NCBI GenBank assembly: GCA_036396755.1
Contig: DASWKG010000085.1
Coordinates: 1-27,653 of the forward strand
Direction of reading: 5' to 3'
DNA length: 27,653 nucleotides
DNA from: DASWKG01 sp036396755
GTDB taxonomy: Bacteria > Actinomycetota > UBA4738 > CALAEC01
Shown: piece after piece, positions 6,718 through 12,253 of the stretch
How positions within the stretch are numbered: position 1 is the first letter of the stretch
How the letters are laid out: each line of letters begins with the position of its first letter
Program-made: the position numbers and the translations under genes
Notes under the pieces: generated by a model
Databases searched by the model: none
What the model was told of the DNA's origin: nothing
Seen by the model: only the letters and a program-made list of their open reading frames with translations

Positions 6718-7077
6718 TTCTACGAGCCGACCCTCCTCGCGAGGACCACGCCGGAGATGAAGGTGCGCTGCGAGGAGGTCTTCGGCCCGGTCACCACGAT
6801 CACGCCGTACGAGACGTTCGAGGAGGCGATCGCGCAGGTGAACGACTCGCCGTACGGCCTGCAGGCGGGGCTGTTCACCTCGTCGCTCGATCGCGCCTTC
6901 CTCGCGCACCGCGACATCGAGGTGGGAGGGCTCGTGGTGAACGACCAGTCGGCGTTCCGCGCCGACCAGATGCCGTACGGCGGCGCGAAGGACTCGGGCT
7001 ACGGTCGCGAGGGCCTCCGCTACGCGATGGACGACATGACCGACCTCCGCATCATGGTCCTGAAGGTCCCGTTGTAA
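6718..7077 (+). pseudogene. C-terminal fragment of an NAD(P)-dependent aldehyde dehydrogenase
   Basis: The frame opens in FYEPTLLARTT and continues through MKVRCEEVFGPVTTITPYE, where the Glu of EVFGPV contacts the nicotinamide ribose. It ends with MPYGGAKDSGYGREGLRYAM and a normal C-terminus. The N-terminal cofactor domain and the catalytic Glu and Cys (normally near residues 265 and 300) are missing, so this piece cannot be an active dehydrogenase. No stop or frameshift interrupts it. Succinate-semialdehyde or lactaldehyde dehydrogenases are the closest types by feel, but the fragment is too short to be sure. Its neighbour across the junction, a GabT-like fragment, would be a pathway partner in GABA degradation if this was a GabD. 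Confidence 0.85.
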
Positions 7078-7200
7078 CCGACTCTTCCAATCTGTACAGG
7101 ATCGCGCGATTTGCTAACTTCCATCGAGTGATGAAAGGATGGGGCTCCTGATCCATCGAAGCGGCCCGCGCCAGCGGGCTCAAGAGAGGGGAGTCCCACA

Positions 7201-7740
7201 TTGAAGCGTTCACTCATCGCGCTCGGGGTCGTCGCGACCCTGGCGCTCTCTGTCACGGCCGCGATGGCCGGACCGGGCGGCACGGATCGCCCGTTCAAGG
7301 GCAACAGCTCGGGAACCACCACGTCGACCTGCACTGTTGCGGGTGATGTCTGCACCTCCTCGAGCTCGGGGACCCACACGTCGAGCCATATGGGGCGCGG
7401 CACGTACTCGATCGCCTCTACACAGACGTGGGGTCCGGGGCCGATGCCCGACCACGGGTTCTCCGACTGTTCCACCAGCATGACCGGGTCGGTCACGCTG
7501 GTAGCAGCGAACGGCGACGAGCTCAGCGGCTCGATCGAGACCGGCTCGTACGTCTGCGAGGACGTGTTCGGAACGCGCTACGTCTCGCACCTCGAGGTGA
7601 AGGTCACCGGCGGGACCGGGCGTTTCCTCGCTGCGACGGGTATGTACGCGGTCGACGGGGTGTCGGTGGATGCCGACTTCCCAACGACTCCCGGCGAGTT
7701 CAGCGACACCGGCTCACACGCCGGCACGATCAGCTACTGA
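7201..7740 (+). CDS. Small secreted protein of unknown function
   Basis: The 179-residue product begins MKRSLIALGVVATLALSVTA with a likely signal peptidase I site after AMA. The mature part is rich in Ser, Thr and Gly and has four cysteines (STCTVAGDVC, FSDCSTS, YVCEDVF), enough for two disulfides. Near the C-terminus KVTGGTGRFLAATGMY matches the G-G-T-G-R-F-x-x-A-T-G motif of small secreted beta-barrel proteins in actinobacteria that resemble dirigent or allene-oxide-cyclase barrels. No catalytic residues are recognised. The start is TTG at 7201, supported by GAGAGGGGAG seven bases upstream and the signal peptide. A strong hairpin follows the gene. It follows the truncated dehydrogenase but is an independent unit. 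Confidence 0.75.
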   Translation: MKRSLIALGVVATLALSVTAAMAGPGGTDRPFKGNSSGTTTSTCTVAGDVCTSSSSGTHTSSHMGRGTYSIASTQTWGPGPMPDHGFSDCSTSMTGSVTLVAANGDELSGSIETGSYVCEDVFGTRYVSHLEVKVTGGTGRFLAATGMYAVDGVSVDADFPTTPGEFSDTGSHAGTISY

Positions 7741-7750
7741 CCTGCACCAT

Positions 7751-7767
7751 GGCGGCCTGAAGCCGCC
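7751..7767 (+). repeat. Short hairpin after the secreted-protein gene
   Basis: GGCGGC (7751-7756) pairs with GCCGCC (7762-7767) across a five-base loop. It precedes the stronger hairpin at 7779-7806. Confidence 0.45.
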
Positions 7768-7778
7768 GGGCACCATCT

Positions 7779-7806
7779 GAACGGGCGGCCTTCGGGCCGC
7801 CCGTTC
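7779..7806 (+). terminator. Strong UUCG-loop hairpin, probable terminator
   Basis: GAACGGGCGGCC and GGCCGCCCGTTC pair perfectly over 12 bp around a TTCG tetraloop. It lies 39 bases after the stop of the secreted-protein gene and 48 bases before the end of the convergent epimerase gene, so it may serve both. No T-run follows, as is common in high-GC actinobacteria. Confidence 0.75.
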
Positions 7807-7853
7807 CGTCTGGATGCGGTCGGCGGGGACGACCTGTCCCGCCTTGGGGGTAC

Positions 7854-8825
7854 TCAGGGCCCGGCCTTCAGGGTCTCGCGCAGGCCGCGCTCCAGCGGAC
7901 GGGGCTCGTAGCCGAGGCGCTCGCGGGCCTTGTGGTCCGCGGCCCAGTAGGTCACGCCGTCCGAGAGCCGGATGACCTCGCGGAGGTTCGGCGGGACGCC
8001 CATCAGCTTGCCCACGACCGGCCCAAGGGGGATGCCCATGCGGATCGCCCACGTGGGGAGGCGCGGCGGCACCCTGCGGCCGGCGAGCTGGGCGGCCTTG
8101 CGGAGCGCGCCTCCGAGGGTCCCGATCTCGCCCCCGAGCACGTAGGTCTCGCCGATCTCGCCGTGGTCGTGGGCGAGGACGATCCCCGCGGCCGCGTCCT
8201 CGACGTGGAGCAGGTTCAGCCCCAGGTCGGCGAACGCGATGAACCGCAGCTTCCCCGAGGCCGCCTGGCGTATCTGGTCGCCGAGCTGCGACGTGTCGCC
8301 GGGCCCGTACACCGCCCCCGGCTGGACGATCATGAGCCGGGCGCCGCGGCGGATGCGGTCGAGCGCGGCCTCGTGGGCGAGGTACTTCGTCTCGTCGTAG
8401 GCCGAGAGGAACCCGTCCTCGATCGGCCGGCGGTAGCCCTCGGCGACGACCTTTCGCCGCGTGTTGCCGAACACGTTGATCGTCGAGACGTGGACGGTCC
8501 GCGGCACCCCGGCCGCCGCCGCCGCGTCGAGCACCCGCTCGGTGCCCCGGACGTTCGCCTCGAACATCCGCGCCCGCTGTGAGCGAGGGACGCCGACCTC
8601 GTACACGGCGGCGATGTGGAAGCAGGCGTCGGCGCGCTCGAGCCCGCGCTGCAGGGCGTCGTCGTCGGAGAGGTCTCCCTCCACGAGCTCGCAGGCGAGG
8701 TCCTTCAGCGGCCCCGCCTTCGACGGGGAGCGGACGAGGGCGATCACGTCGTCCCCGCGGTCCCGGAGCCGCCGGGCGACGTTGCTTCCGATGAACCCGG
8801 TCGCACCGGTGACGAAGGCGCGCAC
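7854..8825 (-). CDS. NAD-dependent epimerase/dehydratase, HpnA/dihydroflavonol-reductase-like (extended SDR)
   Basis: The 323-residue protein opens with a Rossmann motif, RAFVTGATGFIGSNVARRL (G-x-x-G-x-x-G), followed by EGDLSDDDAL, where the Asp contacts adenine. The catalytic set is Ser in VHVSTINVFG and YDETK (Y-x-x-x-K). The overall pattern resembles HpnA-type sugar epimerases and dihydroflavonol/cinnamoyl reductases. These use NAD(P)H on nucleotide sugars or ketones; the substrate here is not predictable. No hopanoid genes are nearby to support a true HpnA. The start is GTG at 8825: the Rossmann fold begins at once, and TAGACT lies seven bases upstream. An upstream ATG at 8857 would add 11 residues. 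Confidence 0.85.
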   Translation of the reverse strand: MRAFVTGATGFIGSNVARRLRDRGDDVIALVRSPSKAGPLKDLACELVEGDLSDDDALQRGLERADACFHIAAVYEVGVPRSQRARMFEANVRGTERVLDAAAAAGVPRTVHVSTINVFGNTRRKVVAEGYRRPIEDGFLSAYDETKYLAHEAALDRIRRGARLMIVQPGAVYGPGDTSQLGDQIRQAASGKLRFIAFADLGLNLLHVEDAAAGIVLAHDHGEIGETYVLGGEIGTLGGALRKAAQLAGRRVPPRLPTWAIRMGIPLGPVVGKLMGVPPNLREVIRLSDGVTYWAADHKARERLGYEPRPLERGLRETLKAGP

Positions 8826-8832
8826 GAGCGGC

Positions 8833-8838
8833 AGTCTA
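8833..8838 (-). promoter_or_regulatory. -10 box for a probably leaderless epimerase transcript
   Basis: The minus strand reads TAGACT seven bases before GTG 8825-8823. No ribosome binding site fits between them. Confidence 0.45.
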
Positions 8839-8886
8839 CCCCCGACGGCCGCGGACATTCCCGCCGGTCTGCGGGAGAATGGCCTC

Positions 8887-9072
8887 GTGGGCGTGCTGAT
8901 CCTCGTCATCCTGATCATCGCCGCGGCGACCGGGGCCCTCTGGACCGTGGTGAAGATCGCGGCCGGCGTGGCGCTGGGGATCTTCCTCGGCGCGGTCCTG
9001 CTCGCCACGGCGATCTACTACGCGGTCCGCCGCGCGATGCGCGAGCAGCAGCGCCGCTACCGCTCGGGCTGA
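8887..9072 (+). CDS. Small two-helix membrane protein
   Basis: This 61-residue protein is almost all membrane. The first helix covers MGVLILVILIIAAATGALW, and the second covers IAAGVALGIFLGAVLLATAI. A basic tail (YYAVRRAMREQQRRYRSG) probably faces the cytoplasm. No family was recognised with certainty. The GTG at 8887 is preceded six bases upstream by GAGAAT, near a -10 consensus, suggesting a leaderless start. A GGGAGA motif in the same place could alternatively act as a ribosome binding site. The gene diverges from the epimerase, and its last 16 bases overlap the 3' end of the antisense alpha/beta hydrolase gene. Coding is supported by the hydrophobic pattern and by strong third-position G/C. 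Confidence 0.65.
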   Translation: MGVLILVILIIAAATGALWTVVKIAAGVALGIFLGAVLLATAIYYAVRRAMREQQRRYRSG

Positions 9073-9743
9073 GCCACCGCACCCCCGAGGAACGCGCCCA
9101 CGAGCTCCGCGACCTCGCGCTCCCGCTTCGGGAAGTAGTGGTCGCCCCCCTCGACCACCTCGACGCGACCGTCGGGGAGCCTCGACGCCACGGCTTCCGC
9201 CTCGCCGACCGGGCAGAACGGATCGGCGTCGCCGGCCACGAGCAGCACCGGGATCGTCACTCGGGCGAGGGTCTCGTCGTCGAGCGGCGGGACCATCTCG
9301 GCCGCTTCTCCGAGCGGCATCCCCACGAGCGCCAGGCGGGCGATCCGCTCGTCGCGTGCGGCGGCGCGCAGGGCCACGTTCGCCCCGAAGGACCAGCCGG
9401 CGGCCACCGTGGGGCCCGGGGCCTCCTCCCGCACCCGGGCGATCGCGGCGAAGACGTCGTCGGGCTCCTCCACGCCGTTCGTCCGCTCGCCCTCCGAGCC
9501 CATCACGCCGCGGAAGTTGAACGCGAGCACCACGAGACCCCGGGCGCTCGCGAGGTCGTTCCGGATCGCCCACAGGAGGGGGTGGTCCTTGCTGCCGCCG
9601 TGCCTCGGGTCGGGGTGGCTGAGGACCGCGGTCCCTCGCGCCGGCCCGTCCGGATGTCGGAGCTCCCCCTCGAGCGTGATGCCGCCGGCGGAGGGGAAGC
9701 GGATCAACGGCGGCCGGTCTCCATCGGTGTGGGACCATAGCAC
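9057..9743 (-). CDS. Alpha/beta hydrolase (dienelactone-hydrolase/YtfL-like small hydrolase)
   Basis: The 228-residue product has an alpha/beta hydrolase fold. LSHPDPRHGGSKDHPLLWAI contains the oxyanion-hole His-Pro region. AAGWSFGANVALRAAA is the nucleophile elbow (G-W-S-F-G). VLLVAGDADPFCP holds the acid Asp, and VVEGGDHYFPKR the catalytic His. HPDPRHGG and NFRGVMGSEG are typical of the CocE/NonD-like small hydrolases annotated as putative alpha/beta superfamily proteins. Substrate unknown. The start is uncertain. GTG at 9743 leaves only 3 bp to the divergent oxidoreductase, while an extended -10 box at 9742-9734 would favour TTG at 9707, just before the conserved region. The 3' end overlaps the small membrane protein gene by 16 bp. 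Confidence 0.85.
   Translation of the reverse strand: MLWSHTDGDRPPLIRFPSAGGITLEGELRHPDGPARGTAVLSHPDPRHGGSKDHPLLWAIRNDLASARGLVVLAFNFRGVMGSEGERTNGVEEPDDVFAAIARVREEAPGPTVAAGWSFGANVALRAAARDERIARLALVGMPLGEAAEMVPPLDDETLARVTIPVLLVAGDADPFCPVGEAEAVASRLPDGRVEVVEGGDHYFPKREREVAELVGAFLGGAVAQPER
9734..9742 (-). promoter_or_regulatory. Extended -10 box for the alpha/beta hydrolase gene
   Basis: The minus strand reads TGCTATGGT, an extended -10 (TG-N-TATGGT). Transcription would begin near 9727, downstream of the GTG at 9743 but upstream of TTG 9707, which argues for the shorter protein. Confidence 0.4.
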
Positions 9744-9746
9744 CCG

Positions 9747-10682
9747 ATGGACGCGCCTCTCGCGGTTGCGCTGAACGGCTACGGGCCGCCGCGGGGGGAC
9801 GGGAGACGCGAGGTCCTGCCCTGGCACGACCTCCTGGGGATCGCCGCGGCCGCCGAGGAGGCCGGCTACGAGGCGATCTTCACCCCCGAGATCGGCGCGC
9901 GTGAGGCCTTCTCGACCCTGGCCGGGTTCGCCGGCGTGACTCGGCGGATCCACCTCGCGACCGGGGTCGCCCCGCTCGGGTCCCGCGACGAGCGCCGTAT
10001 GGCGATGGAGGCGGCCACCCTGGCCGACCTCGCCCCGGGCCGCGCGATCCTCGGCCTCGGCTCGCAGCTCCCGATCGCGGAGACCGGGCGCCGGGTCGCG
10101 CTCATCCGCTCGCTGCTGGCGGGGGACGACCCCTCGTCCCGAGACCCGGCGGCCCCTGCGGCGCTCGACCTCCTCGCGCCCGATGTCCCCATCTACCTCG
10201 CCGCGCTCGGCCCCCGGATGACGACCCTGGCCGGCGCCGTGGCCGACGGGGTGATCCTCAACTGGTGCACGCCCGAACGGGTGGCGCAGGCCCGGGACCA
10301 GGTCGCCCGCGGCGCGGACGGCCGGGACCCCGCCGGCGTCACGGTGGCGGCCTTCGTTCGGGCGTGCGTCGGCGGCGGCGAGGAGCGAGCCCGAGCGGCG
10401 CTGGCGGAGGCCGCCTCGCAGTACGCCGCGATGCCGGCCTACCGCCGCCAGTTCGAGGCGATGGGGCTGGGCGCCGAGGCGGCCCGCGCGGCCGGCGGGG
10501 ACGCCGACGCGCTCGCGGAGGCCGTCTGCGTCCGGGGCCCGGGAGCGGAGGCCCGCCGCCGACTCTCGGCCTACGGGGAGGCCGGCGCCGACCTGGTCGT
10601 CGTCTACCCCGTCCCTCTCTTCGATGCCGCCCCGTCGATCCTCGAGACCGTCACGGCCGTGGCTCCCGGGCGGGGGCGGTGA
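9747..10682 (+). CDS. LLM-class (luciferase-like) F420-type oxidoreductase
   Basis: The 311-residue protein is a luciferase-like monooxygenase/F420-dependent reductase TIM barrel. Features are WHDLLGIAAAAEEAGYEAIF, TRRIHLATGVAPLGSRDERR, APGRAILGLGSQLP and VPIYLAALGPRMTTLAGAVA with DGVILNWCTPE. The last segment matches the F420-tetrahydromethanopterin reductase-like subfamily. Such enzymes use F420 (or FMN) to reduce or oxidise varied small molecules; the substrate is unknown. The ATG at 9747 starts directly at the first barrel strand. It is divergent from the hydrolase gene. It is followed by the fdxA promoter after 5 bp, so it is probably a single-gene unit. No frameshift or loss is visible. 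Confidence 0.87.
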   Translation: MDAPLAVALNGYGPPRGDGRREVLPWHDLLGIAAAAEEAGYEAIFTPEIGAREAFSTLAGFAGVTRRIHLATGVAPLGSRDERRMAMEAATLADLAPGRAILGLGSQLPIAETGRRVALIRSLLAGDDPSSRDPAAPAALDLLAPDVPIYLAALGPRMTTLAGAVADGVILNWCTPERVAQARDQVARGADGRDPAGVTVAAFVRACVGGGEERARAALAEAASQYAAMPAYRRQFEAMGLGAEAARAAGGDADALAEAVCVRGPGAEARRRLSAYGEAGADLVVVYPVPLFDAAPSILETVTAVAPGRGR

Positions 10683-10687
10683 CCGCG

Positions 10688-10716
10688 TTGAGCGGCGGTG
10701 CCGCACGATGTACCAT
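10688..10716 (+). promoter_or_regulatory. Predicted fdxA promoter
   Basis: TTGAGC (10688-10693) and TACCAT (10711-10716) are separated by 17 nt. Transcription would begin near 10723, leaving a leader of about 48 nt with a GAGAAGGGGGAG ribosome binding site before ATG 10771. Confidence 0.65.
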
Positions 10717-10770
10717 TCCCACGGTTGTCACCGTCTGAATGGGGAAAACCCTGGAGAAGGGGGAGCAACG

Positions 10771-11100
10771 ATGACCTACACGATCTGCGAGCCCTGCATC
10801 GACGTGAAGGACCGCGCCTGCGTCGACGAGTGCCCCGTGGACTGCATCTACGAGGGCGGCCGGATGCTCTACATCCAGCCCGACGAGTGCGTCGACTGCG
10901 CGGCCTGCGAGCCGGTCTGCCCGGTGACCGCGATCTTCGCCGAGGACGACGTCCCGGAGGAGTGGAAGCAGTTCACGCCGGTCAACGCGGAGTTCTTCAC
11001 GGAAGAGATCGCCGGCTACGTGTCCCCGGGGGGGGCCGCGCAGGTCGGACCGGTCGATCGGGACCATCCGGTCGTCGCCGGCTGGGAAGCCGCCGGGTAG
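10771..11100 (+). CDS. fdxA: 7Fe ferredoxin FdxA ([3Fe-4S][4Fe-4S])
   Basis: The 109-residue electron carrier has all eight canonical cysteines of Azotobacter-type 7Fe ferredoxins, shifted by one: Cys9, 17, 21, 25, 40, 43, 46 and 50. By family knowledge Cys9/17/50 hold the [3Fe-4S] cluster and Cys21/40/43/46 the [4Fe-4S] cluster. An extra Cys6 (TICEPC) is present. Diagnostic stretches include DRACVDECPVDCIYEGGRML and DECVDCAACEPVCPVTAIF, followed by EEWKQFTPVNAEFF. The protein probably serves cytoplasmic reductases and oxygenases; IspH (829) is one possible acceptor. The promoter and ribosome binding site are clear. A hairpin begins right after the stop and leads into a structured region before the response regulator gene. 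Confidence 0.96.
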   Translation: MTYTICEPCIDVKDRACVDECPVDCIYEGGRMLYIQPDECVDCAACEPVCPVTAIFAEDDVPEEWKQFTPVNAEFFTEEIAGYVSPGGAAQVGPVDRDHPVVAGWEAAG

Positions 11101-11101
11101 G

Positions 11102-11196
11102 GGTCTCCCGGGTTTTCTTCCCGGCGGAGCAGGAGACCAAGCCTGCGCCGTCGAACTCGAACAGGAGAAACCCCCCTGGGACCCTTGCTCTCCTGC
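11102..11196 (+). promoter_or_regulatory. Structured region between fdxA and the response regulator, with alternative stems
   Basis: Segment 1 GGTCTCC (11102-11108) pairs with GGAGACC (11132-11138), with an inner CCGGG/CCCGG stem; this may end fdxA transcription. Segment 2, GCAGGAGACCAAG (11129-11141), can instead pair over 12 of 13 bases with segment 4, CTTGCTCTCCTGC (11184-11196). Segment 3, CAGGAGA (11162-11168), also pairs with segment 4 (TCTCCTG at 11189-11195). This 1-2/3-4 versus 2-4 layout resembles an attenuator. No promoter was found inside the 139-bp gap. Confidence 0.4.
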
Positions 11197-11239
11197 GCCC
11201 TGGCGCTCCGGTGGCAGCCAGTGGGTGGAGCGGGGACCC

Positions 11240-12181
11240 ATGGCCGAGAAGATCCTCATCGCCGACGATGATCCGGACGTGGCCCTCTTCGTGGAGATCA
11301 ACCTCCAGGAGAGCGGCTACGAGATCGCACTTGCCTCCGACGGCGAGGAGGCGCTCCAGAAGGCCCACGACCTGCGGCCGGACCTCGTCGTCCTCGACGT
11401 GATGATGCCGAAGCTCGACGGCATGGCCGTGCTGGAGCAGCTCCGGGCCGACCCGCGGACCCACACGACGAACGTGATCATGCTCACCGGGCGCGTCGCG
11501 TCGGCCGACAAGGTGCTCGGCATCACCTCGGGCGCCGACGACTACCTGATCAAGCCGTTCGACCCCGTGGAGCTCGTGGCCCGGGTGAAGTCGATCCTGC
11601 ACCGGAGCCGGGAGATGCGCTCCGTCTCGCCGCTCACGGGGCTCCCCGGCAACGTGCGGATCCACGTCGAGCTGGACCGGATGATCAAAGGCGGCCTCCC
11701 GTTCGCGCTGCTCTACATCGACCTCGACAGCTTCAAGGCGTTCAACGATCGGTACGGGTTCCTGCGCGGCGACGAGGCGTTGCGGACGGCGGCGAACGTC
11801 ATCATGACCACCGTGCTCGATCACTCGCCGGACGCCTTCGTGGGCCACGTCGGAGGGGACGATTTCGTCGTCGTGTGCGAGCCAACCGATGCCGAGGAGA
11901 TCTGCCGGCTGGTGGTCGAGCGATTCGGGGCCACCGTGCCCGGGCTGCTCGAGCCCGAGGACCTCGCGCGCGGCTACCTCGAGGTCCCCGACCGCCAGGG
12001 GACGCTCCGGCGCCATTCGCTGCCCGCCCTCTCGATCGGCGTCGCGACCACCGACCGGCGCCGGTTCGAGCACGCGGGCGCTGCGGTCACCGTGGCGACG
12101 GAGATGAAGGAGGTCGCCAAGCGAACCACGGGGTCGAGCTGGGCGATCGATCGTCGAGGCTCCTCGATCACGCTTCCCTGA
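11240..12181 (+). CDS. Response regulator with receiver domain and divergent GGDEF (GGDDF) domain
   Basis: The 313-residue protein has an N-terminal receiver domain (1-120) with acidic ADDDPDV (8-14), phospho-acceptor Asp53 in VVLDVMMPKLDG, Thr83 and Lys105 (IKPFDP). A GGDEF-like domain follows (about 128-300), with DPL replaced by PLTGLPGN, a YIDLDSFKAFND metal-binding segment, and HVGGDDFVVV as the active-site loop. GGDDF in place of GGDEF leaves activity uncertain. No RxxD inhibitory site precedes it. It may make or sense cyclic di-GMP or may be a degenerate effector. ATG 11240 is preferred over GTG 11225 because the receiver begins there and GGAG precedes it. No cognate kinase is in the window. 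Confidence 0.88.
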   Translation: MAEKILIADDDPDVALFVEINLQESGYEIALASDGEEALQKAHDLRPDLVVLDVMMPKLDGMAVLEQLRADPRTHTTNVIMLTGRVASADKVLGITSGADDYLIKPFDPVELVARVKSILHRSREMRSVSPLTGLPGNVRIHVELDRMIKGGLPFALLYIDLDSFKAFNDRYGFLRGDEALRTAANVIMTTVLDHSPDAFVGHVGGDDFVVVCEPTDAEEICRLVVERFGATVPGLLEPEDLARGYLEVPDRQGTLRRHSLPALSIGVATTDRRRFEHAGAAVTVATEMKEVAKRTTGSSWAIDRRGSSITLP

Positions 12182-12183
12182 GC

Positions 12184-12203
12184 GCGGCGCGGCATCGCGC
12201 CGC
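12184..12203 (+). terminator. GC-rich hairpin after the response regulator gene
   Basis: GCGGCGCG (12184-12191) and CGCGCCGC (12196-12203) form a perfect 8-bp stem with a GCAT loop, two bases after the stop codon. There is no T-run. It separates the regulator from the pepN promoter. Confidence 0.5.
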
Positions 12204-12228
12204 CGCTGTCGCTCGCGGCCCCGGCCCG

Positions 12229-12234
12229 TAGAAT
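12229..12234 (+). promoter_or_regulatory. -10 box for pepN
   Basis: TAGAAT lies 19 bases before the GTG at 12254. A GGGGAGGG ribosome binding site (12241-12248) fills the short leader. The -35 region (CTGTCG) is weak. Confidence 0.5.
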
Positions 12235-12253
12235 CGGCCGGGGGAGGGATGCC

